A stretch of 16,633 nt of DNA, from positions 1 through 16,633 of the forward strand of contig JAFGCA010000162.1 in the NCBI GenBank assembly GCA_016932895.1. Reading direction: 5' to 3'. Made by a program: the position numbers and the translations under genes. The DNA comes from Sedimentisphaerales bacterium (GTDB taxonomy: Bacteria > Planctomycetota > Phycisphaerae > Sedimentisphaerales > SG8-4). Positions 1 through 6,039 of the stretch are shown one piece after another; the first letter of the stretch is position 1; every line of letters begins with the position of its first letter. A model generated the notes under the pieces. That model was not told the origin of the DNA. It saw only the letters and a program-made list of their open reading frames with translations, and ran no database searches.

Positions 1-700
1 CCCGCCGGCGCGCCGGATCGCTCTCGTCCCGCGCCAGTTCCAGCGCCCTCTCGGCGTGCCGCTGGGCGAAGGCGATAATCGCATCGGCGCAAATCTCCAT
101 CGCGCGATATTCCTGGTCCTTGTCGTAGGCGCGCGGGTCGTTGAGATAGTCGAGCTTGCTGCGGTTCTCCGCAATGTCCTGTTTGAAGTCCAGCATGCCA
201 CGGCGGTAAATCTTGTCGTCCAGGATGGCGTGGCCGGGGGCCCGCTGCTCCATAAACTCGGTGAAGACGCCCGCCTTGAACGCCCGCTGCCAGGCCGGCT
301 CCATCGCGGCAAAGACCTTTTCGCGCATCGTCTTGCCCGACCAGAAGGGAATGATCTTCTCCTCGTAGGTCTGTTTCGCCTCGTCGCTGACCTGGAACTG
401 CGTCTTGTTCCGCGTGCTGAGGATGCGAAAATCCTCCAGGTCGTGGCAGCACAGTTCCGGGTACGTCGGCGTGGCCTTCGGAGCCGGGCCGCGCTCGCCC
501 ACGATGAGCTCGCCGGCGTTGATGCACACCGTCTTGTTCTCCAGGATATACTTGAAGGCCAGCGCCCGAGACACCGGCGCCGATTCGCGCATGGGAACGT
601 CGCTGTTGTAGAACTCCGTGACCAGCTCTGCCCGGCCGGTCGAGATATAGGGCCGGGTTCCCACACTCTCTTCGCGCAGCTTTGCCACTCGCTCGTTCAT
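1..700 (-). CDS. Glycyl radical enzyme (PFL / hydroxyproline-dehydratase-like), 5' part only
   Basis: Partial gene: the reading frame opens at an ATG (698-700) and stays open for 233 codons until the left edge, so the catalytic Cys and the C-terminal Gly-radical loop are outside the window. The N-terminus (MNERVAKLREESVGTRPYIS) followed by a segment with TGRAELVTEFYNSD, ENKTVCINAGELIVGERG and ATPTYPELCCHDLEDF matches what I know of the PFL domain of glycyl radical enzymes, especially the dehydratase/decarboxylase branch (HypD, glycerol dehydratase) rather than classical pyruvate formate-lyase. These are cytoplasmic anaerobic enzymes that use a protein glycyl radical to start difficult C-X bond cleavage. 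The substrate cannot be assigned from this fragment. A strong ribosome site (AGGTGG, 7 nt before the ATG) lies in the last codons of the upstream activase gene, so the two genes are probably co-transcribed and translationally coupled. Confidence 0.88.
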   Translation of the reverse strand, partial: MNERVAKLREESVGTRPYISTGRAELVTEFYNSDVPMRESAPVSRALAFKYILENKTVCINAGELIVGERGPAPKATPTYPELCCHDLEDFRILSTRNKTQFQVSDEAKQTYEEKIIPFWSGKTMREKVFAAMEPAWQRAFKAGVFTEFMEQRAPGHAILDDKIYRRGMLDFKQDIAENRSKLDYLNDPRAYDKDQEYRAMEICADAIIAFAQRHAERALELARDESDPARRR

Positions 701-703
701 CTT

Positions 704-1714
704 TTATCCACCTGTCTTGACCTCGAATCCATAGCTTCTGAGGGTATCGGCAATTTCCTGCATGGCGTCGTCACTGGCCGGCGGGGCCCGCATCAGCTCG
801 ACGTCTCCGTTGAGCCGGACCGCCTTGTCCAGCCCTCCCGGATTATACGGCAGAATGTCGATGCGGCGAACCGTTTTCAGCGACCGCACGAATTCGGCGG
901 TTCGCTCGATATTGCCGCTATCGTCGTTGAAGCCGCCGATGACGGGTATGCGGATCATGACGTTCTTGCCGGCTGCCGCCAGTCGCCTGATGTTCCCCAG
1001 TATCTCCTCGTTGCCGACCCCGGTATAGCGCCGATGCGCCTCGGCGTCCATGTGTTTGATGTCGCAGAGAAACAGATTCACCGCCTGCGATACGCTGTCA
1101 ATCACGTCCGGTTCGGCATAACAGGTCGTATCGACCGCCGTATGGATGCCCCGGGCCCGGCATTCGGCCAGCAGGGCCCGCAGAAACTCGGGCTGCATCA
1201 GCGGCTCGCCCCCGGAGAACGTCGCGCCCCCGCCCGACTCGTCGTAGAAGATCACGTCCTTCTCGATCTCCGCCATGACCTCGGCCACCGTCATCCGGCT
1301 GCCGATAATCTCCCGGGCCCCGCCGGGACAGGCGGGAATACAGGTCCCGCACGAGACGCATTTCTCTGCGTCCGTCACGGGCCCGTCGCCGAGCATGGCA
1401 ATCGCGTTTTCCGGGCAGGCCTCCACGCACTGGCCGCATTGGACGCACCGGTTGTGCCGCAGGCTCAGCTCGGGCATTGCCCGCCAGCTCTCCGGGTTAT
1501 GGCACCACCGGCACCGCAGGGGACAGCCCTTGAAAAACACCGTCGTGCGAATGCCCGGCCCGTCGTGAATTGCATACTTCTTGATATCGAATACGTACCC
1601 GCTGTGGGGGGCTGGAGGCTGGCCGCTGGAGGCTGGAGGATTTCCTCCCCTCTCCGGGCCAGGCCTCGGCGCGGCTCGTTCACCAATAAAATGTCGTTCC
1701 TTCGAATCCGTCAC
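704..1714 (-). CDS. Glycyl radical enzyme activating enzyme (radical SAM, with two extra 4Fe-4S clusters)
   Basis: 336 aa. It should install the glycyl radical on the enzyme encoded directly downstream, using S-adenosylmethionine and a reduced 4Fe-4S cluster. The radical SAM triad is C64-x3-C68-x2-C71 (CPLRCRWC), preceded by the family signature IHDGPGIRTTVFFKGC. A ferredoxin-like insert carries two 4Fe-4S motifs, C90/C93/C96/C100 and C119/C122/C125/C129, as in the dehydratase-type activases and unlike the short PflA. GGEP (168-171) is the SAM-contacting motif. The frame needs a GTG start at 1714, and I see no usable ATG/GTG/TTG between it and the conserved GYVFDIKKYAIHDGPG. The first 38 or so residues are low-complexity, Pro/Gly/Arg-rich and not typical of the family; part of this stretch is a GCTGGAGG repeat tract. 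The stop codon is 3 nt before the radical enzyme's ATG. Activase-first order is less usual than enzyme-first. Confidence 0.93.
   Translation of the reverse strand: MTDSKERHFIGERAAPRPGPERGGNPPASSGQPPAPHSGYVFDIKKYAIHDGPGIRTTVFFKGCPLRCRWCHNPESWRAMPELSLRHNRCVQCGQCVEACPENAIAMLGDGPVTDAEKCVSCGTCIPACPGGAREIIGSRMTVAEVMAEIEKDVIFYDESGGGATFSGGEPLMQPEFLRALLAECRARGIHTAVDTTCYAEPDVIDSVSQAVNLFLCDIKHMDAEAHRRYTGVGNEEILGNIRRLAAAGKNVMIRIPVIGGFNDDSGNIERTAEFVRSLKTVRRIDILPYNPGGLDKAVRLNGDVELMRAPPASDDAMQEIADTLRSYGFEVKTGG
1611..1639. repeat. GCTGGAGG short repeat tract inside the activase N-terminus
   Basis: GCTGGAGG occurs at 1611-1618, 1625-1632 and 1632-1639. On the coding strand this reads as CCTCCAGC units and gives a PPASS...PPAP peptide. 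The same CCTCCAGC word, also coding for PPASS in one frame, occurs at 4754-4761 just before the last copy of the intergenic repeat array. The tract is therefore probably a dispersed low-complexity element that has entered the 5' end of the activase gene, not an ancestral part of the enzyme. Confidence 0.6.
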
Positions 1715-1758
1715 GAATACTGCCTGAGAAAAAAACTACAATTTCTGCCCCGCCTTAG

Positions 1759-1787
1759 AGAATACACAAATCCCCCCCCCAATACAA
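1759..1787 (-). promoter_or_regulatory. Candidate promoter of the activase / glycyl radical enzyme operon
   Basis: On the minus strand a -35-like TTGTAT (1787-1782) and a -10-like TATTCT (1764-1759) are separated by exactly 17 nt. Transcription would start near 1752, about 38 nt before the GTG at 1714. Nine of the 17 spacer bases are an uninterrupted G tract (1780-1772). It is a prediction from box similarity and position only. Confidence 0.45.
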
Positions 1788-1805
1788 CCCCCCGCCAGCC
1801 CCCCC
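1772..1805 (-). promoter_or_regulatory. G-run cluster with G-quadruplex potential overlapping the operon promoter
   Basis: On the minus strand the order is G7 (1805-1799), CTGGC, G6 (1793-1788), TTGTATT, G9 (1780-1772). Loops of 5 and 7 nt, plus the ability to split the G9 run into two G3 tracts, satisfy the usual pattern of four G3 runs with loops of 1-7 nt. The cluster includes the candidate -35 box and most of the spacer. Confidence 0.55.
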
Positions 1806-2102
1806 TTCGCAAACACCAGTGACGCCTCAAGAAGTGATACCACCACTAACGCGTCCCCGTCAAACCGCATGGGACAGACCGAAACCATGACTCTCGTCAT
1901 GGCGGAGCCGACGTGGAAACCCATCTGTTGCCCGCCTCACTCCTCGACAATCCCCCCGCCGCCACCCTCGCCCAACACATCATAAGCCACGGAACCGTCA
2001 CTGCGACCAGCACTTTCCGCTTAATGGTTGACTGCGCCCAATACTCCACAGACTGATTCATGATCTTCGAAGACCATGAGTGTCGCCGTGCAGCCCAAGA
2101 TG

Positions 2103-3476
2103 CTATGTCTTTCGCCTCTTCGCCAATTTTCTCACTTTCCAAAGGAAATAGAAGTCGTCCTGCTGAACGGTTTTTTCTGCATCTCCAAGTGCCATCAGTC
2201 TCTCAAGAAATGTTGAACCGAACGAGGCAATCCCGATTGTCTGAGCCAATTGCGCTATCTCCGCTGGTATCAGGCCGCTCAGAAGACCGAATGAGATCGC
2301 TCCTACCATGCCAGCAAGTGGTCTCGCCGTGGCGCTGACGAGATCCTGCTTTGACCTTTTCACTTTCTGGTCGAGCCTTGCTAACTCGGGTGCCAGCACA
2401 TCACCGTACAGTTCCCGGGCTACTTTGGCAGAAAGTCCGCGCTTCTGATCTCCGTACTCCGAAAGCACCCTGTTGAAAGCAGAACGAAATCGCACGAAGC
2501 TCTCTGCCTCTCGCTCGCGTAACTTGGAAAGCTTGCTGACAGGAACGTCAATCACAAAAGGGACAAGAGCAGTCAGGTGTTTCATTGCGATTGCATTTCT
2601 CCGTTCCAGCGCTATGTCACCTGAGGCTTTGTTCAAAAAGACAAGCTCCAATTCCTTGTTTGTGAGAAAGGATGCCTTCAGACACCGGTTCATGATGGCG
2701 TGGTAGGCCACACTGTGCACAACCTTACCGGCCAAATCATGGTGAATCTTCAGTGCCCTAATCATCGTCTTGGACAGCTTTACTTTCGCGCCCTTTGAAA
2801 GCTGCGCCATGATCCTGGGCCTAGCCTGGAAAGGGCGAGGTACTTCATTATACACCACGACCTGCCCGCATTCAGAATACGGTTCTGGACACGATACCTT
2901 GATCACTATCCATCTTCCTTTCTGGACGGCCGTCGGAACAACACTGTCCAAGAACTCGTCGGCAAGGTCGTTCCACGCATGATGGAACTCTCGCCCACAT
3001 TTTGAGCCAAATCCCAATGCCTGTCCCAAACAGTTCGGACAGAGCCTTTTCTCCGAAGCGAGGATTAAAAGACGTTGCGCCAACAACGGGGCGATGTGGA
3101 GGATGAGCGCTATATCATCATGTAATGTCATTCTCAAATCGTCTATCGAGCGTTCCCTTCTGTGCTCATAGTCACAGAAGAAGTTGCGCACGAACACGCG
3201 ATCACTATAGAATGCCGCGAAACGCGCGAGGCTATCAAGACGGGTTCTTCGACACTCCAAGAACTCGCAGTCGTCACGCCCGCCTCCCAATGAAATGGAC
3301 GCACAGTGTGTAATGGGCGGGTTTAGCACGCTCTCTTCAGGAGACGGTGTCAAGGAGGCGAGGTCCTCGGCAATATTTAGGATTTTGCTTTTGGAAAGGC
3401 ACCTGATCTGCTCATCATTCACGGTTCCCCCTCCGATCAAACCTTTGCGCCCCATATGCTCTAGAAATCTATCCAT
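2103..3476 (-). CDS. Hypothetical protein with a zinc-ribbon-like Cys pair and hydrophobic C-terminal segment
   Basis: 457 aa, not recognised. The start is supported by a GAGGAG ribosome site 9 nt before the ATG at 3474-3476. Visible features: a CPNC motif at residues 146-149 followed by C160 (with C70 and C75 earlier), possibly a metal site; several scattered Cys and His; a basic, charged stretch at about 315-380; a mildly hydrophobic Gly/Ala/Leu-rich segment at about 386-420 that could be one or two membrane helices; and a C-terminal DDFYFLWKVRKLAKRRKT ending. Sampled 60-base lines inside it are about 45-47% GC, against about 65% in the plus-strand cluster, and codon use looks more relaxed, so recent acquisition is plausible. 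It stands alone on the minus strand beside a gene-poor repeat region. No function is proposed. Confidence 0.75.
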   Translation of the reverse strand: MDRFLEHMGRKGLIGGGTVNDEQIRCLSKSKILNIAEDLASLTPSPEESVLNPPITHCASISLGGGRDDCEFLECRRTRLDSLARFAAFYSDRVFVRNFFCDYEHRRERSIDDLRMTLHDDIALILHIAPLLAQRLLILASEKRLCPNCLGQALGFGSKCGREFHHAWNDLADEFLDSVVPTAVQKGRWIVIKVSCPEPYSECGQVVVYNEVPRPFQARPRIMAQLSKGAKVKLSKTMIRALKIHHDLAGKVVHSVAYHAIMNRCLKASFLTNKELELVFLNKASGDIALERRNAIAMKHLTALVPFVIDVPVSKLSKLREREAESFVRFRSAFNRVLSEYGDQKRGLSAKVARELYGDVLAPELARLDQKVKRSKQDLVSATARPLAGMVGAISFGLLSGLIPAEIAQLAQTIGIASFGSTFLERLMALGDAEKTVQQDDFYFLWKVRKLAKRRKT

Positions 3477-3760
3477 TGTCCAACGCTCCTCAGGCGACCC
3501 AAGACCCCCACTTATTCTCCCTGTCTTGTCTCAATAACCAGGAATAGCCAGCTAGTCTCTAATTATCCTGTCTGGCTTACCTCCCTGCGTTCCCACTTGC
3601 GTGGGCACCCCACTCATTTGGCCCTCTACAGGACTACGGCCTTACGACGTTTATCGGGGCCGTGTGAAACTGGCAACGACAATCACCGTTTTCGGCCCAA
3701 TCTCTGTCTCCTCGGACCCCTGAACACGAGACGACCCATCTGGCCTTGAAGTCGATGTTT

Positions 3761-3931
3761 TCATGCCGATTCGGCGCGCGGCACGCCGAGGAGGTTGGCC
3801 TGCACGGACTCTGCGATGGTATCGCGGAGAAACTCCCTGGCGTTGAGAATAACGAACCTCTCCGCCTTGACGCGGTCCAGGCAACATCCACTGAACATCG
3901 TTCCTTCTCGCGACTCCGAACGACCATACAT
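3761..3931 (-). CDS. Possible small ORF of 45-56 aa, unknown
   Basis: This minus-strand frame is too short to be listed by most gene callers. It starts either at the ATG at 3929-3931 (56 aa) or at the internal ATG at 3896-3898 (45 aa), the latter preceded by GAAGGA at short spacing. The internal part, from the LDRVKAERFVILNAREFL segment to QANLLGVPRAESA, has protein-like composition and third-position GC bias, unlike the two other frames on this strand. A TATACT box lies at 3946-3941, just before the first ATG. It may be a real small protein, a degraded end of a larger gene, or chance. Confidence 0.25.
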   Translation of the reverse strand: MYGRSESREGTMFSGCCLDRVKAERFVILNAREFLRDTIAESVQANLLGVPRAESA

Positions 3932-4059
3932 CTGCCATAAGTATAGCCGATTAGAGAAATAGGGTCAATGCGACAGTATACGATTGTCCGGCTGCGCGGA
4001 TCTGAAATCGAGAGACCGGCGTCCGCTGGGTCATGTCCCTCTGCGATTCCAGTTTTCGC

Positions 4060-4088
4060 TTGACGGGGCCATAGCTATCTGATATATA
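4060..4088 (+). promoter_or_regulatory. Near-consensus sigma70-type promoter reading into the repeat array
   Basis: TTGACG (4060-4065) and TATATA (4083-4088) are separated by exactly 17 nt (4066-4082). This is the best housekeeping-type promoter match I found in the window. The predicted start near 4095 lies about 140 nt before the first repeat copy and some 835 nt before the BNR lipoprotein gene. It should give either a long repeat-containing leader or a separate non-coding transcript. Confidence 0.55.
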
Positions 4089-4236
4089 AAGATCAAATAG
4101 GACACACTCTCGATAGGAAGCAGGAAATCGAGAATCATGGCGAGCGAAGCAAACATCACACAACCCAGACCAGACGTTAGCAACGGCCGCGAATCCATGG
4201 CCCGCCGGCTGCGCGGGCTCCGGGCGGACGTTGTGC

Positions 4237-4787
4237 CAAACGAACCCAATCTGCGTTGCCGGCAGCGGCAAGGCCCGACACCGGAGGAGTCCCTCCGGCC
4301 TACCGGATCGTGTCAAACAAAGCCAATCTGCTTGCCGGGCGGGTGGCGGCCGAGGCCCCCGCCGTGTCAAACGAACCCAATTTCTGCGTTTTTGGCCTGG
4401 AAACGGGAGTGGCGATCAAAAACGAAGCCAATTCGCCCGGGCCCAGGTGGCCCCGGGAAAGCCGAAACTCAAAACAAGCGCAAGAAGCGAATGGCCCAAA
4501 CACGCAGGAAACGCAAAACAAAGCCAATTGGGCCTGCGCCACGTGCGGCAGAGACCACCGGTCGGGCAGGCGCGCCAAACGAACCCAATTTCTGCGTTTT
4601 GAGGCTGGAAATTGGGGTGGCGGTGAAAGAAGGAAGCCAATTTCCTCCGTCTTGGCCTGGAAATGGACGCGGTGGCGGAAACGAAACCAATCTGCGTTGC
4701 CGGCAGGGTCGAGACCGAAGGCGAGAGCCATTCCTGCAGCCTACAGCCTCCGGCCTCCAGCCTCTCCCCGTGTCAAACGAACCCAAT
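4237..4787 (+). repeat. Degenerate interspersed repeat array, core CAAACGAACCCAAT
   Basis: Nine copies of a 13-15 nt core lie on the plus strand: CAAACGAACCCAAT at 4237, 4368, 4576 and 4774, and variants ending in AAGCCAAT or AAACCAAT near 4314, 4418, 4515, 4627 and 4678. Spacings are irregular (77, 54, 50, 97, 61, 51, 51, 96), with a recurring unit of about 51 nt. Two flank types follow the core: one with TTCTGCGTTTT and GGCCTGGAAA or GAGGCTGGAAA (4368, 4576), and one with CTGCGTTGCCGGCAG (4237, 4678). In different frames the core encodes QTNPI, NEPN or KRTQF, so gene callers will make false proteins here. From memory, such peptides are common among spurious predictions in Phycisphaerae genomes. 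A perfect hairpin, CCGGAGG-AGTC-CCTCCGG (4281-4298), sits between copies one and two. No open frame here looks like a real protein. Confidence 0.8.
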
Positions 4788-4823
4788 TTCACCGAGGCGG
4801 AGGAGAAATGCCATGCTAAGGTG

Positions 4824-4851
4824 TTTACACATAAATGCTTACGAGTACACT
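4824..4851 (+). promoter_or_regulatory. Candidate promoter of the BNR lipoprotein gene
   Basis: A -35-like TTTACA (4824-4829) and a -10-like TACACT (4846-4851) have 16 nt between them. The start would be near 4858, giving a leader of about 70 nt to the ATG at 4930. It lies just after the repeat array in a short AT-richer stretch. Box matches are moderate. Confidence 0.4.
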
Positions 4852-4929
4852 GGGGCATTGTCGGCGTCATGATCGAGAGCCGGATGGAACGAAACCAGGC
4901 ACGAAGGTTGGAATTGGGAGGACCGTATC

Positions 4930-5970
4930 ATGAGAATGTGCAGGGGTTTGTGGGCATTGACGGTCGCGGTCGCTGTCGGAGGTTGTGCGATGGCCGGGGG
5001 CAATGATCCGAGTTCGGGATCGATCAAGCAGGCGGGGCTGATCTTCCCGCTGGAGGGCCGACCGACGCCGGGCTGCCACGCCTCGACGATCGAGCAAACG
5101 ACCGCCGGGCAGATCGTCGCGGCCTGGTTCGCCGGCGCCGACGAGGGCGAGGACGACGTGGGGATCTGGGTCTCCCGCCTCGAAAACGGCACGTGGTCGC
5201 GCCCGGTCGAGGTCGCCAACGGCGTCATGTCGCCCCAGAAGCGCTATCCCTGCTGGAATCCCGTGCTGTTTCAGCCCAGAAACGCCCCGCTGGTGCTGTT
5301 CTTCAAGGTGGGACCGACACCCGATGGATGGTGGGGAGAGATGATGATCTCGACCGACGAGGGCAAGACCTGGACGAGCCGCCGGCGGCTGCCGCCGCAC
5401 GTGATGGGGCCGATCAAGAACAAGCCGATCCAACTCGACGATGGGCGGGTCCTCTGTGGCTCCTCCAGCGAACACGAAGGCTGGCAGGCGCACGTGGAAA
5501 TCACGAGCGACTCGCGCGACTGGTCGGTGGTGGGTCCCCTTAACGACCCCTCGAAAATCTCGGTCATTCAGCCGACGCTTCTGACCTATCCCGACGGCCG
5601 GGTGCAGATGCTCTGCCGCACGCGCCGCGAGCGCTTCATCGCCCAGTGCTGGTCCAAGGACGGCGGAAGAACCTGGGGCGAGATGACGGCTACCACCCTG
5701 CCCAACCCGAACTCGGGAATCGATGCGGTCACCCTCGCCGACGGCCGGCAGTTGCTGGTCTTCAACAACGTCCCGCGGGGCCGGACCCCGCTGAACGTGG
5801 CGATCTCCACCGACGGCAAGCAGTGGGACGTCGTCGAGACGTTGGAGACGCAGCCGGGCGAATATTCCTACCCCGCCGTGATCCAGACGGCCAACGGCCT
5901 GGTCCACATCACCTACACGTATCGCCGCCAGAGCATCAAGCACGTCGTGCTGGACCCGAAGGCGCTGTAG
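4930..5970 (+). CDS. Sialidase-fold (BNR repeat) lipoprotein, probable glycan-active enzyme
   Basis: 346 aa. The start is fixed by GGAGG 8 nt before the ATG. An N-terminal hydrophobic segment ends in a lipobox with Cys19 (AVAVGGC), so the protein is probably lipid-anchored outside the inner membrane. Asp-box/BNR elements recur: STDEGKTW (141-148), SKDGGRTW (242-249) and STDGKQW (293-299), as expected for a six-bladed beta-propeller. HASTIEQ (50-56), AAWFAGADEGEDDVGIWVSR (64-83) and the RYPCWNPVLF...LFFKVGP block (105-129) are typical of the BNR_2 / exo-alpha-sialidase-like family in planctomycete polysaccharide loci. Many members are not true sialidases and act on other acidic or deoxy sugars, so the substrate is left open. 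The gene opens the plus-strand cluster and is followed 69 nt later by a sulfatase, which fits degradation of a sulfated glycan. Confidence 0.85.
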   Translation: MRMCRGLWALTVAVAVGGCAMAGGNDPSSGSIKQAGLIFPLEGRPTPGCHASTIEQTTAGQIVAAWFAGADEGEDDVGIWVSRLENGTWSRPVEVANGVMSPQKRYPCWNPVLFQPRNAPLVLFFKVGPTPDGWWGEMMISTDEGKTWTSRRRLPPHVMGPIKNKPIQLDDGRVLCGSSSEHEGWQAHVEITSDSRDWSVVGPLNDPSKISVIQPTLLTYPDGRVQMLCRTRRERFIAQCWSKDGGRTWGEMTATTLPNPNSGIDAVTLADGRQLLVFNNVPRGRTPLNVAISTDGKQWDVVETLETQPGEYSYPAVIQTANGLVHITYTYRRQSIKHVVLDPKAL

Positions 5971-6039
5971 CGTGACATCGGCGCAAGCGTCCCACGACAC
6001 CTGCGTCAAAACTGGAAATTCTTTTCGGAGAAGCACGCC

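Larger units (their letters stand above)
1715..2102. other. Intergenic region upstream of the activase operon
   Basis: Apart from the candidate promoter and G-run cluster near 1759-1805, I see no supported gene here. Two short minus-strand frames (1736-1924 and 1897-2142) exist, but their peptides show no family features and one overlaps the end of the neighbouring gene, so they are not called. No convincing terminator hairpin with a T run was found after the TAG stop at 2103-2105. Confidence 0.6.
3477..4136. other. Gene-poor region between the hypothetical gene and the repeat array
   Basis: No confident gene. It contains the hairpin-forming sequence CCCAC-TTGC-GTGGG near 3592-3605 (no T run, so not an obvious terminator), a possible short minus-strand ORF (3761-3931) and the strong plus-strand promoter at 4060-4088. 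The overlapping frames of 60-100 codons at 3634-3940 on both strands look random in composition. Confidence 0.6.

Noticed and set aside
56..1822. A 588-codon open frame on the plus strand
   Set aside because: It is antisense to the activase and glycyl radical enzyme, whose motifs are unambiguous, and its peptide shows no family features.
1736..2142. Two short minus-strand frames upstream of the activase as genes
   Set aside because: No ribosome site or recognisable sequence; one includes the G-run cluster and the other overlaps the end of the neighbouring gene.
4237..4787. Array considered as CRISPR
   Set aside because: Copies are only 13-15 nt and degenerate, spacings vary from 50 to 97 nt, spacers are themselves related, and no cas gene is nearby.
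4137..5006. A 289-codon plus-strand frame through the repeat array, starting soon after a strong promoter
   Set aside because: The peptide is made of repeat translations (NEPN, TKPI strings), overlaps the BNR gene out of frame, and equally open frames exist in other phases. Transcription is likely, but a real protein is not.
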